Positions 32,096 through 41,417 of a stretch of 53,212 nt of DNA are shown piece by piece. The notes beneath the pieces were generated by a model. It did not search any database. It saw only the letters and a list, made by a program, of their open reading frames with translations, and had not been told where the DNA came from. The DNA is taken from contig QKCO01000068.1 of the NCBI GenBank assembly GCA_003245635.1, forward strand, positions 1 through 53,212, read 5' to 3'. Position 1 is the first letter of the stretch; the number at the start of each line of letters is the position of its first letter. The DNA comes from Treponema sp. GTDB taxonomy: Bacteria; Spirochaetota; Spirochaetia; Treponematales; Breznakiellaceae. The position numbers and the translations under genes were made by a program.

Positions 32096-33556
32096 GTGCG
32101 CATTTCGCTGAAACATCGACTGATCATCGCGCTTGCGGGGATTCTGACTACGGCTTTCGTGCTCATCAGCGGCCTCAACTATACGGCCGCGACGAAAGCC
32201 CTCACCCTCGAGATTTCCGGTTCGTCTTTGCCGCTGCTCAGAGAGAACATCTACTCGGAGCTGCAGCGGGACTTCCTGCCCGCGATGCACATAGCATCGA
32301 TGATGGCTGCCGACTCGTTCCTGAAGAACTGGGCGCTCGACGGCGAACGGGACCGGCGGGAAATCGTCCAATACCTCAAGGAAATCAGGGATAAATACGG
32401 CTACGAATCCACTTTTTTCGTCTCCGCGGCAACGGGTCGCTACTACCATTTCGACGGCGTGCTGAAGGAGCTTTCGCCCCAGGACGAGCACGACCGATGG
32501 TTCTACAGCTTCCGCGATTCGGGGCGGCTCTACCGACTCGACGTGGACACCGACCAGGCGGCCGAGGATCGGCTGACGATTTTCGTCAATTACCGTCTCG
32601 AGGACTACGAGGGACGTTTCCTCGGCGTGGTCGGTGTCGGCATCGTCATGCAGAATTTCTCGGCCCTCCTGCGCGCCAAGGAATCGGACTACAGGCGACG
32701 CATCTACCTGGTCGACCGCACGGGCCTCGTCCAGGCCGCCACCGACGCCGCCCGGATCCACCGCGATTCGCTCGCGGACATTCCCGAGACCGCGAAACTG
32801 TTCGCCCGCAACGCTGATCCGACGGAAAAGCCCTTCGATTCGACCTATGAAGGTCCGAACGGCACCGTGATGGTCACCGCCCGCTACATGCCGGAGATAG
32901 ACTGGTTCCTAGCGGTGGAAACCGATCGCCGGGACGTGCTGCGGTCCTCTCGGAACAGCCTGGCGACCACGATACTCATCGGGCTCTCGGCCTCTATCCT
33001 GGTCATACTGCTCAGCCTGGCGACCTTCAGCCGTTTCCATACGAGGCTCGAGGAATTGGCGAGCACCGACGACCTGACCGGCTGCGCTAACCGGAGGGAA
33101 TTCGAGGCGCGCATGAAGAGGATGTTCTACCGGAGGGAACGCTACGGCCGGCCGCTGAGCTTGGCCATGATCGACGTCGATTTCTTCAAGAGGGTCAACG
33201 ACGCGCTGGGGCATCATGCCGGCGATCGACTGCTCAAGGGCCTCGCGGACACGATGCTCGCGACAAAGCGGCCCGACGACGTATCGGCGCGACTGGGCGG
33301 CGACGAATTCGCCGTCGCCCTGGAGGCGGACGCCGCGGAGGCCGCGGCCGTAGCCGAACGTATAGCCGCTTCGTTCCGCACCTTCCTGAAGGCGACCGCG
33401 CCGAACGTTCCAGGGCTCGGCCTGAGCATCGGGATCGCCCAGGCCGCCGACGGGGACGACATCGAGAAGCTGCTCGCGAAAGCCGATTCGGCCCTCTACG
33501 CGGCCAAGCGCGAAGGACGCGGCCGCATCGTCCGCTTCTCCGGAACCGCTACCTAG
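32096..33556 (+). CDS. Diguanylate cyclase with periplasmic Cache sensor
   Basis: 486-aa membrane protein making cyclic di-GMP. Helix 1 spans about residues 8-30; a periplasmic Cache-type domain (YGYESTFFVSAATGRYYHFDG, then VVGVGIVMQNF) reaches to helix 2 at about 283-305. The GGDEF domain begins at STDDLTGCANRREFE. The active site is LGGDEFAVAL (about residue 400), intact. An inhibitory I-site RPDD lies exactly five residues before GGDEF, so product feedback is expected. The GTG start has AAGGAGG about 9 bases upstream. The signal sensed is unknown, and it probably shares the glgC transcript. Confidence 0.93.
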   Translation: MRISLKHRLIIALAGILTTAFVLISGLNYTAATKALTLEISGSSLPLLRENIYSELQRDFLPAMHIASMMAADSFLKNWALDGERDRREIVQYLKEIRDKYGYESTFFVSAATGRYYHFDGVLKELSPQDEHDRWFYSFRDSGRLYRLDVDTDQAAEDRLTIFVNYRLEDYEGRFLGVVGVGIVMQNFSALLRAKESDYRRRIYLVDRTGLVQAATDAARIHRDSLADIPETAKLFARNADPTEKPFDSTYEGPNGTVMVTARYMPEIDWFLAVETDRRDVLRSSRNSLATTILIGLSASILVILLSLATFSRFHTRLEELASTDDLTGCANRREFEARMKRMFYRRERYGRPLSLAMIDVDFFKRVNDALGHHAGDRLLKGLADTMLATKRPDDVSARLGGDEFAVALEADAAEAAAVAERIAASFRTFLKATAPNVPGLGLSIGIAQAADGDDIEKLLAKADSALYAAKREGRGRIVRFSGTAT

Positions 33557-33568
33557 CAGCTTGGCCTC

Positions 33569-35080
33569 CTAGACCAGCCCTTCCCGGCCGAACAGCGCGC
33601 CCGGATCGACCGGCGGGAACGAGCGTCCGTCGAGGCGGCGGAACTCGCCCGAGGTACGGTCGAATCGGTATTCCTCACCCCATTCCGCGCCTTTCCGGGC
33701 GATATCGGCGATGGCGGAAAGCGTATATTCGAGCTCCGCGTCAGTCATCGTCGGATGCAGCGATAAGCGCACCCAGCCGGGCTTGTCGGACAGGTCGCCC
33801 GAATCGATCCGGCAGGTGATCTCTCGGGAGTGGGAGCGGTCGACGTGCAGGAGATAGTGGCCGTAAGTGCCGGCGCAGGAGCAGCCGCCGCGGACCTGGA
33901 TGCCGTAGCGGTCCGAGAGGAGCGAGACGACCAGGTTGTAGTGCAGTCCCTCCACGTAGAACGAAACGACGCCGAGACGGTCCTTCTCGTTCTCCGCCAG
34001 GATGCGCACGCCGGGCGTTGCGGACATGCCCGCGAACGCGCGATCGACCAGCTCGCGCTCGCGTTCCCGCATCGTCGCAGGGTCCATCAGCTCCTTGAGC
34101 TCAAGCGAGAGCGCGGCGCGCATGGCGCCGAGGAAGGCCGGCGTACCGCCGTCCTCGCGGGTCTCGATGTCGGAGACGAAGCGGTGCTCGCCCCAGCGGT
34201 TCGTCCAGGCGACCGTGCCGCCGCCCGGATCGTCGGGGACGCTGTTGTCGTAGAGCGCGGAATCGAACACGAGCACGCCCGGGCTGCCGGGGCCGCCCAG
34301 GAATTTGTGGGGACTGAAGAAAATGGCGTCGAGCCGCCCCGCCTCGTCCCCCTCCGGGCGCATGACGACCGGATCGTAGGGAGCGGAGGCGGCGAAATCC
34401 GCGAAGGCGTAGCCGCCCGCCTCGTGCATGACCCGGGCGAGCTCCCGGTACGGGGGCCGTATGCCGGTGACGTTGGAGCCGGCCGAAAACGAGCCGATCT
34501 TGAGCGGCCGGCCTTCGTATTCGCGCAGGCGTCGGCGCAGCTCTTCCGGATCGACCCGCAGGTCGGCGTCAGGCTCGAGCACGACAACGTCCGCCAGAGA
34601 TTCGAGCCAGCTGGTGTGGTTCGAATGGTGCTCCATATGGGTGAGGAAAACCACCGGCCGCTTGGCCGGCGGCAGCTCGCAGGCGCCCGCGCCGCAGACG
34701 CCCTTGGCGCGCTCGGGAATGCGGAGCCCGAGTATGCGCTGCAGCTTGTTGACCACGCCGGTCATGCCCGAACCGGTCGTGACCACGACGTCGGTCGGCC
34801 GCGCGCCCGTCCGCTCCTTGATGAGAGCGTGGGCGCGATGATAGGCGGCGGTCATGCCCGCGCCGACCGCGCTCGATTCCGAGTGCGTGTTGGCGACGAA
34901 GGGGTACGCCGCCTCGCGCAGCCGCCGCTCGATCGGTTCGTAGAGCCTGCCCGACGCTATCCAGTCGGCGTACACCAGGGGCACGCGGCCGCAGGGGCCG
35001 TCCAGCATCGCGCCTATGCCGATGATGCCGCTCCTGAAAGGAGCGAAATGAGATTCCAGTGTATCGTTCCGAACGCTCAA
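33569..35080 (-). CDS. Class V aminotransferase, cysteine-desulfurase-like
   Basis: 503-aa PLP enzyme. The cofactor lysine is in FFSPHKFLGGPGSPG; the PLP-phosphate segment GSGMTGVVNKL and the stacking His in THMEHHSNHTSW are in place, and the aspartate is in YAFADFAASAPYDP. A Cys-rich loop VRGGCSCAGTYGHYLL near residue 400 could hold a desulfurase-type catalytic Cys. The protein is longer than SufS/IscS (about 400 aa). I use the TTG at 35080, which overlaps the avtA stop (TTGA) and has GGAG upstream; the ORF extension before it runs through avtA. It is the last gene of the long minus-strand operon. Desulfurase, lyase or transaminase cannot be separated. Confidence 0.78.
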   Translation of the reverse strand: MSVRNDTLESHFAPFRSGIIGIGAMLDGPCGRVPLVYADWIASGRLYEPIERRLREAAYPFVANTHSESSAVGAGMTAAYHRAHALIKERTGARPTDVVVTTGSGMTGVVNKLQRILGLRIPERAKGVCGAGACELPPAKRPVVFLTHMEHHSNHTSWLESLADVVVLEPDADLRVDPEELRRRLREYEGRPLKIGSFSAGSNVTGIRPPYRELARVMHEAGGYAFADFAASAPYDPVVMRPEGDEAGRLDAIFFSPHKFLGGPGSPGVLVFDSALYDNSVPDDPGGGTVAWTNRWGEHRFVSDIETREDGGTPAFLGAMRAALSLELKELMDPATMRERERELVDRAFAGMSATPGVRILAENEKDRLGVVSFYVEGLHYNLVVSLLSDRYGIQVRGGCSCAGTYGHYLLHVDRSHSREITCRIDSGDLSDKPGWVRLSLHPTMTDAELEYTLSAIADIARKGAEWGEEYRFDRTSGEFRRLDGRSFPPVDPGALFGREGLV

Positions 35081-36381
35081 CGGGGCTTTTCTCCGTACGC
35101 CTTGCGCGCTTCCTCCGCGATGATCGAAAGGCCTCGCTCGACCTGATCGTCCGGGGATGAATAATTGATGCGGATGCAGCGGCGCGGGTGGTCCCACGCC
35201 GAGCAGGAAGTGCCGTCGGCGAAGGAGCCGAAGGAGAAGTAGTCGCCGGAAAGGACCATGACCGAACGGGCCTTGAGCCGGCGGTACAGTTCACGCGAAT
35301 CGATGGGGAGACCGTCGAACCACAGCCACATGAAGATCGCCCCTTCGCTCTGGTGCACGCGGATGGGCATGCCGGCGAACAGGCTCCTCATGAGCGAAAG
35401 CGCCTTGTCCCGCTTGGCCAGGTAGTAGGGCTTAACCGCGTTTCGGGAAAGGTCGAGGATTTCCCCCGAAGCGATCAGCGGCTCGGCGATAGCCTGGCCG
35501 ATGGTGCCGGTCGCGAGGCTCGCGATCGCGTTGGTCGCCGAAAGGGCGGCGATGATTTCCTTCCGGGCTACGATGATGCCGGTGCGGGTCGAGGGGAGCC
35601 CTATCTTGGAAAGGCTCATCGACAGCACGATGGACGGGTCCCAGTAGGGGGCGGCCTCGGTGAAGACGATGCCGGGGAACGGCAGGCCGTAGGCGTTGTC
35701 CGTGATGAGCGGCACGTCGTAGCGGGCGGCGAGAGCGGCCAGGCGGGCGACTTCAGCGTCGGTGAGCACATTGCCCGACGGGTTGGTCGGACGCGAGACG
35801 AGGATGCCGCCGATCGGCTCCGAACGGAGCACCGCCTCGGCGCCCTCGAGATCGGCGTAGTACTTGAAATGGAAATCGCCCGAAAGCTCGATGCGCGGCT
35901 TGCAGGAGACGAAGACGTCCTCGTGGACGGCCTGGTCGGCGTAGCCTACGTATTCGGGCATGAGCGGGAAAAGGATGCGCCGGCGGCGGCCCTTCGCGTC
36001 GGGACCGGAAAGGAGGTTCAGGAGGTACCAGACCGCGATCTGGCTTCCGTTGGTTACGCAGACGTTCTCGGGCCCCACCTCCCAGCCGTATTCCTTCTTG
36101 AACAGGGAAGCGAGGGAGGACCGGAACGCCGACATGCCGTCGGCCGAATCGTAGGCGCCGACCAGGCGGCCGAACCCCGCCTCGTCGGCCAGGAGCGCGC
36201 CCATCCGCGAACGCCAGACGCGTTCGACTTCCGGGATGCGGGCGGGATTTCCGCCGCCGAGCATGCACAGCGGTCCGCCTGACGCGTCCGCCGGGAAAGC
36301 GGCCGCCTCGGCCAGGTCCTCCATCAGTTCGAGGATGCCGGTCTTTCGGGTGAATTTATCCCCGAAGGAGGAAAGCGTCAT
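35077..36381 (-). CDS. avtA: Valine-pyruvate aminotransferase-like enzyme
   Basis: 434-aa fold type I PLP aminotransferase. It opens with SSFGDKFTRKTGILELMEDL and then LGGGNPARIPEVE, as AvtA proteins do. The PLP lysine is in SMSLSKIGLPSTRTGI, preceded by TDNAYGLPFPG with the cofactor Asp and Tyr, and RPTNPSGN binds the substrate. In E. coli AvtA exchanges amino groups between valine and pyruvate/alanine. Its start overlaps the FAH gene stop (ATGA), and its end overlaps the class V enzyme start. The assignment rests on family resemblance; other amino-acid substrates are possible. Confidence 0.87.
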   Translation of the reverse strand: MTLSSFGDKFTRKTGILELMEDLAEAAAFPADASGGPLCMLGGGNPARIPEVERVWRSRMGALLADEAGFGRLVGAYDSADGMSAFRSSLASLFKKEYGWEVGPENVCVTNGSQIAVWYLLNLLSGPDAKGRRRRILFPLMPEYVGYADQAVHEDVFVSCKPRIELSGDFHFKYYADLEGAEAVLRSEPIGGILVSRPTNPSGNVLTDAEVARLAALAARYDVPLITDNAYGLPFPGIVFTEAAPYWDPSIVLSMSLSKIGLPSTRTGIIVARKEIIAALSATNAIASLATGTIGQAIAEPLIASGEILDLSRNAVKPYYLAKRDKALSLMRSLFAGMPIRVHQSEGAIFMWLWFDGLPIDSRELYRRLKARSVMVLSGDYFSFGSFADGTSCSAWDHPRRCIRINYSSPDDQVERGLSIIAEEARKAYGEKPR

Positions 36382-37088
36382 CGCTTGGCCTCTTCGACGA
36401 CGGGATTCTTCAGAACGCCTATGCCTGAGATTTCCACTTCGACCACATCGCCGTGGGAGATGGGGCTCACGCCGCTGGGGGTTCCGGTGGCGATGATGTC
36501 CCCTTCCTCGAGGGTGAAATGCTTCGAGATGAACTCGATGAGGGTCGCGACGGAGAAGAGCATGTCGGCGGTGTCGCCCTGCTGCTTGACCACTCCGTTG
36601 AGCCGGCAGGTCACCTTGAGCTTCTGGGGGTCGGGAATGGCGGAAGCCGGCACGACGACCGGACCGATAGGACCGAAGGTGTCCAGGGATTTGCCGCGGA
36701 ACCAGCCCGAGGTATCGGACTTTTGGATATTTCGCTGGCTGACGTCGTTGAAGCAGGTATAGCCGTACACGTAGGAGAGCGCGTCGGCGGCGCGCACGTT
36801 TTTGCAGCGCTTGCCGATGATGACCGCGAGCTCGCTCTCGTGGTCGATGCGCGGCTCGGGGAATTTATAGTCGGCTAGGAACGCGGGGATCACGATGGGT
36901 TCGCCGGGGCCGACCAGAACGTTCGGCGTCTTCGCGAATAGCACCGGCTCGGGCGGCACGTCCAGCTTGCGGTGGTCGAAGCTCTGGCTCTCCTTGACGT
37001 GCTCGCGGTAGTTGAGCCCCACCGCGACGATCTTCGACGGCGCGATTTCGTAGAAACGATCGGAACCTGCTATGGGAAGGCGTACCAT
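36378..37088 (-). CDS. Fumarylacetoacetate hydrolase-family protein
   Basis: 236-aa cytoplasmic enzyme of the FAH superfamily (hydrolases, decarboxylases and hydratases acting on 2-oxo acids). IVAVGLNYREHVKE at residues 21-34 is typical. The metal ligands are the glutamates in DHESELAVIIGK and the Asp in YTCFNDVSQRNIQ. The C-terminal GDIIATGTPSGV closes the active site. The substrate is unknown; oxaloacetate decarboxylase or acylpyruvase activity is common in this subgroup. The ATG has GGAGG five bases before it, but this GGAGG is one arm of an 11-bp hairpin. First gene of the metabolic trio with the two aminotransferases. Confidence 0.9.
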   Translation of the reverse strand: MVRLPIAGSDRFYEIAPSKIVAVGLNYREHVKESQSFDHRKLDVPPEPVLFAKTPNVLVGPGEPIVIPAFLADYKFPEPRIDHESELAVIIGKRCKNVRAADALSYVYGYTCFNDVSQRNIQKSDTSGWFRGKSLDTFGPIGPVVVPASAIPDPQKLKVTCRLNGVVKQQGDTADMLFSVATLIEFISKHFTLEEGDIIATGTPSGVSPISHGDVVEVEISGIGVLKNPVVEEAKR

Positions 37089-37138
37089 TTGATCCTCCGG
37101 GTCGATGAATGTGCCTTCATCTTACCACGGAGGATCAA
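37089..37138 (-). promoter_or_regulatory. Hairpin holding the ribosome binding site of the FAH gene
   Basis: Read on the minus strand, TTGATCCTCCG (37138-37128) pairs perfectly with CGGAGGATCAA (37099-37089), which ends directly at the ATG. A nested ATGAA/TTCAT stem lies in the loop. The Shine-Dalgarno GGAGG is fully paired, and no T-run follows, so this is a translational control element or processing site rather than a terminator. It fills almost the whole gap after clpC. Confidence 0.6.
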
Positions 37139-37144
37139 CCCTCG

Positions 37145-39787
37145 TCAGCGTTTGGAGTGTAGGACGAGCTCCTCTTTTTCGGCTTCGGGAACGGGGTCGA
37201 CTCCGGGCTCCCCGGCTCCGCCGGCCGCCGCCGTCTTCCGCTTCCCGGCCGCCGCGGCGCTCTTGCCGCGGGGCTTCTTCGCCTTGAGGACGAGCTTCCC
37301 GTCCTTGGCGTCGAGCGCGAACGCGCTGCCGGCCGGATAGTCGCGCTCGAGCACGAGCAGCGCGAGCGGATCCTCGATTTCGCGCTGGATGGCGCGGCGC
37401 ATGGGGCGGGCGCCGAATTTCGGGTCGTAGCCTTCCTCTACCAGCCGGTCCCTGGCGGCGGGCGAAACCTCGACCGAGTAATTCCGTTCCCCCAGCCGCT
37501 CGCCGAGCTCGGCCAGCTGGATATCGAGCACCGCTTCCACCTGGGCGCGGCTCAGGGCCTCGAACACGACGATGTCGTCGACGCGGTTGATGAATTCGGG
37601 GTTGAACAGCCGCTTGAGCTCTCCCATCGCCGAGGAACGGATCTCCTCTAGGCTCATGATGCCGGTCGACGGATTGAAGCCGAGCCGGGCGTCGCGGGAA
37701 ATTTCCCGGGCGCCGGCGTTGCTGGTCATGATGATGACGGTGTTCCGGAAGCTGACCGTATGGCCCAGATTGTCCTTGAGCTCGCCCTCCTCGAGCACCT
37801 GCAGCAGGAGGTTGAACACGTCGTGATGGGCCTTCTCGATCTCGTCGAAAAGCACCACGCGGTAGGGATTGCGCCTGATGCGTTCGGTCAGGACGCCGCC
37901 CTCCTCGTAGCCGACGTAGCCGGGGGGCGCGCCGACCAGCCGGGAAGCGTTGTGCTTCTCCATATAGTCGGACATGTCGATGCGGACCAGCGCTTCCTCG
38001 CTGCCGAACAGGTATTCGGCCAGCCGCTTGGCAAGAAGCGTCTTGCCGACGCCGGTCGGACCGAGGAAGATGAAGGAGCCCAGAGGGCGCTTGAGCGAGG
38101 AGACTCCGGCGCGCGAACGGCGGATTGCGGAACTCACGACGCCGATGGCGGCGTCCTGCCCGATCACCGCGCGGTGCAGTTCCGCCTCCATATTGAGGAG
38201 CCGCCGAGACTCGCTTTCCTCGAGCCGGGCGAGCGGGATGCCGGTAGTCTCGGAGACGACCTGGCGCATATCGGACTCGTCGACGACGGGACGCTCTTCC
38301 CGCGCCGCCCGCTCCCAGGCGGCGCGAACCGCGTCGAGCCGCGAACGCAGCGCGCGGACCTCGTCGCGCACCTCCGCGGCCCGCTCGTAATCCTGCGACG
38401 ATACGAGGGCTACTTTCTTCTCGGTCAAGGCGCGGATCTCGGCTTCGATTTCGCCGATCTCGGCCGGCCGCGCGTCGGATTCGAGCTTCCGCTTCGCGCC
38501 CGCCTCGTCCAGCAGGTCGATGGCCTTGTCCGGCATGAAGCGTCCGGAAAGGTAGCGCTGCGCGAGCTTGGCGGCCGCCTCGACGGCGCGGTCGGAATAC
38601 GCCACCCGGTGGTGGTCCTCGTAGCGGCCGCGGATGCCCTTGAGAACTTCGATCGTCTGGTCGAGCGTCGGCTCCTCGATGAGCACGGCCTGGAAGCGCC
38701 GCTCGAGCGCGGCGTCCTTCTCGAAGTGCTTGCGGTATTCGGCCAGGGTCGTCGCGCCGATGCACTGGATCTCGCCGCGCGAAAGGGCGGGCTTGAGCAT
38801 ATTCGACGCGTCGATCGTGCCCTCGGCGCCGCCGGCGCCGATTATCGTGTGCAGCTCGTCGATGAAGAGGATCACGTTGCCCGCGAGGCTTATCTCCTTC
38901 ATGATCTTCTTGAGCCGCTCCTCGAACTCGCCGCGGTACTTGGTTCCCGCCACGACCGAAGCGAGGTCGAGCGCGAGCACGCGTTTGCCGGCGAGCACTT
39001 CGGGGACGCTGTCCGAGACGATGAAGCGAGCAAGCCCTTCGACGACGGCCGTCTTTCCGACGCCCGGCTCGCCGATGAGCACCGGATTGTTCTTCGTGCG
39101 CCGCGCGAGGATGCGGATCACGCGGGAGATCTCCCGCTCCCGGCCTATCACCGGGTCCACTTTGTCCTCGCGCGCGAAGGCCGTCAGGTCGCGGGCGAAT
39201 TCGTCCAGCAGCGGGGTCTTCACCGCGGCGCCCTGCGAGGTAGCCGTGCCCGGGCGGCCGGAGCCGTGATCCTCGTCGCCTTCGAGGGGAACCGCCGACC
39301 CCAGAGGAGCGGAAGGCGCGCGGCGGCCGTCGGGATCGGGGACCGACTCGGACCGGGAGGTGGAGAAGGCGGCCAAGCGGAGAGCCTCGGCGTCGATCGA
39401 GAAGCGGGAAAGGTAGCGGTTCACCGCCCCCTCCTCCTCGCGCGCGGCAGCGACGATCAGGTGCTCGGTCCCCACGTAGTCGTGGCCCATCGCGCGCGCC
39501 TCGTCGGCGGCGGATTCGAGCATGGTGCGCGCGCGCCGGGACGGCGGCACGTCGCCGAACACGAAGCCCGATTTCTTTTTCGGCGTCTCCCGCTCGAGCT
39601 CTAGACGGAAATCGAGGAGATCGACCTTCAGCGAACCGAGCGCCTTGCAGGCGACGCCCTCGCCGTCCTTGAGGATGGCGACGACGATATGCTCGGGAAG
39701 CAGCTGGTCCGCGTGCGCGCGGCGGGCTTCTTCCTGCGAAAGAACGGTGAGTATGCGTTGAGCTCGTTGCGTCAGGCCTTTGAACAC
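37145..39787 (-). CDS. clpC: ClpC-type AAA+ unfoldase
   Basis: 880-aa Hsp100 unfoldase that feeds substrates to the ClpP protease. An N-terminal double Clp repeat covers about residues 1-145. AAA domain 1 has [13 protein letters not shown] and [19 protein letters not shown] middle domain with a UVR-like helix ([17 protein letters not shown]) follows, then AAA domain 2 with [12 protein letters not shown] and [13 protein letters not shown]. The loop RLGFNPS is the ClpP-contact tripeptide position. A Lys/Ala-rich tail ends the protein. I take the GTG at 39787 ([11 protein letters not shown]); the in-frame upstream codons are a shadow of mcsB. It follows mcsA and mcsB as in Firmicutes. No clpP is in the window. 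Confidence 0.93.
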   Translation of the reverse strand: MFKGLTQRAQRILTVLSQEEARRAHADQLLPEHIVVAILKDGEGVACKALGSLKVDLLDFRLELERETPKKKSGFVFGDVPPSRRARTMLESAADEARAMGHDYVGTEHLIVAAAREEEGAVNRYLSRFSIDAEALRLAAFSTSRSESVPDPDGRRAPSAPLGSAVPLEGDEDHGSGRPGTATSQGAAVKTPLLDEFARDLTAFAREDKVDPVIGREREISRVIRILARRTKNNPVLIGEPGVGKTAVVEGLARFIVSDSVPEVLAGKRVLALDLASVVAGTKYRGEFEERLKKIMKEISLAGNVILFIDELHTIIGAGGAEGTIDASNMLKPALSRGEIQCIGATTLAEYRKHFEKDAALERRFQAVLIEEPTLDQTIEVLKGIRGRYEDHHRVAYSDRAVEAAAKLAQRYLSGRFMPDKAIDLLDEAGAKRKLESDARPAEIGEIEAEIRALTEKKVALVSSQDYERAAEVRDEVRALRSRLDAVRAAWERAAREERPVVDESDMRQVVSETTGIPLARLEESESRRLLNMEAELHRAVIGQDAAIGVVSSAIRRSRAGVSSLKRPLGSFIFLGPTGVGKTLLAKRLAEYLFGSEEALVRIDMSDYMEKHNASRLVGAPPGYVGYEEGGVLTERIRRNPYRVVLFDEIEKAHHDVFNLLLQVLEEGELKDNLGHTVSFRNTVIIMTSNAGAREISRDARLGFNPSTGIMSLEEIRSSAMGELKRLFNPEFINRVDDIVVFEALSRAQVEAVLDIQLAELGERLGERNYSVEVSPAARDRLVEEGYDPKFGARPMRRAIQREIEDPLALLVLERDYPAGSAFALDAKDGKLVLKAKKPRGKSAAAAGKRKTAAAGGAGEPGVDPVPEAEKEELVLHSKR

Positions 39788-39803
39788 GCTGTCGGTCCCC
39801 CTG

Positions 39804-40913
39804 CTATATAAGGTAACGCGGAAGCGTTCCGCGAACAAGCTCGGCCCGGCACTCTTCGGCCGCGCCGGCACCTTTTTCTCCCGTCCGCAGACGCGTGTGG
39901 GCGGGCATCGCCAAGAGGAGCAGCGCGTCGACGGCGGCGATCTGGTCCCGGCCATCCTCCGCCCGGGGGGCTGTCCCCGTGACCAAGGAGCAGCGCAGCG
40001 CTGCCAGATGCCGCGCCGTCTCCTCCGCGGATAGGAGCCGGGCCGCCCTCAGCAGCGCCGCCGCCCGGTAGCCCGCGTCCTCGATACGCGAGCGTTCGCG
40101 CTCGAGGACTCGCTCCCGAGTCCTGAGTTCTCCTTCGGCGAGGCTCCTGAGCGATGCTTCGAAACGTTCGGCGAAAACGGCCTCGTCCGAGCCGAGCGGC
40201 ACCCGGGCCGAAAGCTCGACGAAGGGATCTTCCGGAGGGCAGGCGGACTCTTCTCCTTCGGAGGGCGGCTCGCCGGTGATCGGCTCCTCGCGGCCGTAGT
40301 AGCGCGGTTCGATGCCCGACGCGAGCAGGTCGCGCGCGACCCGGTCGAAAACTCCCGCCTTCATGATCCCGGGCAGGAAAGCCCAGGCGGTCAGGCGCAG
40401 CGCGGCGCCGGCATCCTCCGGCCGGGACACGAGATAGCCGTAGTCGAAGGAGGCGGCGAAACGGAGAAGCCCGTCCAGAGCCTTTTCGCGTTCCCGGATG
40501 AGGGCTAAGGATTCCGCGCAGGCAAGGCCCGGCAGCGACGCGCGCAGGCGCAGATGCTCCGCGCCGTTGACGAAGCAGGATTCGGCGCCGTCGGGCCATA
40601 CGGCCACCGCCCGCGAGAAAGCGGCGCCCGCATCGTCGACCTCCGAAGCCTCCACCCAGCCGCGCTCCACCATGGCGGCGATCTCCGCGCCCGGCGCGTC
40701 TTCCATGACGAGCGTTTCGGGGGCCGCGCCGCCCGAGGCCGGCAAAGCCTCGAGGATGCGCGAACGAACGGCGGCGGCCTCGTCGCGTGAGGATTTTCGG
40801 GGAAAGGGCTCGCCTTCGAGGTTGCGCAGGTACCGGGCGCTCGAGGTGATGAAGACGTCCCGACCGGCAGGTTCGGCGCCGGATAAGGGAGGGTTCAGAA
40901 GCAGATCACGCAT
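39804..40913 (-). CDS. mcsB: McsB-like guanidino kinase homologue with eroded active site
   Basis: 369 residues. The position between mcsA and clpC, the length and several segments ([10 protein letters not shown] near residue 30, GYLVSRPED, the C-terminal [23 protein letters not shown]) identify it as McsB, the protein-arginine kinase that marks proteins for ClpCP. The catalytic parts are changed. NEEDH is NGAEH, SSRIRLARN is [22 protein letters not shown] is [13 protein letters not shown], and the GEGSEA and QISNQ loops are not recognisable. It may be a pseudokinase that still binds ClpC or McsA, or a strongly divergent kinase. It overlaps mcsA by 8 bp. Confidence 0.8.
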   Translation of the reverse strand: MRDLLLNPPLSGAEPAGRDVFITSSARYLRNLEGEPFPRKSSRDEAAAVRSRILEALPASGGAAPETLVMEDAPGAEIAAMVERGWVEASEVDDAGAAFSRAVAVWPDGAESCFVNGAEHLRLRASLPGLACAESLALIREREKALDGLLRFAASFDYGYLVSRPEDAGAALRLTAWAFLPGIMKAGVFDRVARDLLASGIEPRYYGREEPITGEPPSEGEESACPPEDPFVELSARVPLGSDEAVFAERFEASLRSLAEGELRTRERVLERERSRIEDAGYRAAALLRAARLLSAEETARHLAALRCSLVTGTAPRAEDGRDQIAAVDALLLLAMPAHTRLRTGEKGAGAAEECRAELVRGTLPRYLI

Positions 40914-41406
40914 GGGCGCCGTTTTCTCCTTCCAGCTCGAGGATGCGGTCGCGGCAGCGGGCGGCGGTCTCGTAGTCCTCGGCCGCCACGGCTCGGGAAA
41001 GCCGGAGCTTGACCGCCTTCAGCTCGTCCTCGCGCGCGCGGAGCGCCTCCATCCGGGCCGGCAGCCTTCCGCGGTGCTTCCGCTTGCCCGAGTCCTTGTA
41101 CTGCTTGCGCAGGAGTTCGGCGCCGAACGATTCCCAGCAGGAGGGGCAGCCGGCGACTGCGTTTTTCTTGATGTCTTCGAAAGAAGTTCCGCAGGCCGGG
41201 CACGAAGCGGGAGCGGCCGCAGCCTGCGTCTTCGGCGCGGGAAGAGAGGCGATGAGCTTCGCCAACGATTGGGCAAGATCGCCGTCCTTGTCCAAGCCGC
41301 GCTCCTTGGCGCACTCGGAGCAGAGCCGGATTTCCGAACGGACGCCGCCGTTCATCTGCTGCACGAACACCACCGCCGTCCTGCGGCCGCATACTTCACA
41401 TTTCAT
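40906..41406 (-). CDS. mcsA: McsA-like zinc-finger protein
   Basis: 166 residues. Two zinc-binding pairs, CEVC (residues 3-6) with CSEC, and CPAC with CPSC, then a C-terminal UVR motif (LSRAVAAEDYETAARCRDRILELE). This is the McsA architecture: adaptor and activator of McsB and ClpC in heat-shock proteolysis. I prefer the ATG at 41406 (MKCEVCG), where zinc-finger sequence begins at once and GAGG lies upstream, over the TTG at 41421 that overlaps the preceding permease stop. It overlaps mcsB by 8 bp. Confidence 0.9.
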   Translation of the reverse strand: MKCEVCGRRTAVVFVQQMNGGVRSEIRLCSECAKERGLDKDGDLAQSLAKLIASLPAPKTQAAAAPASCPACGTSFEDIKKNAVAGCPSCWESFGAELLRKQYKDSGKRKHRGRLPARMEALRAREDELKAVKLRLSRAVAAEDYETAARCRDRILELEGENGAHA

Positions 41407-41417
41407 ACCGAAAACCC

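Noticed and set aside
37760-39604. 614-codon open frame antisense to clpC
   Set aside because: It is a shadow of a complete ClpC with both AAA domains.
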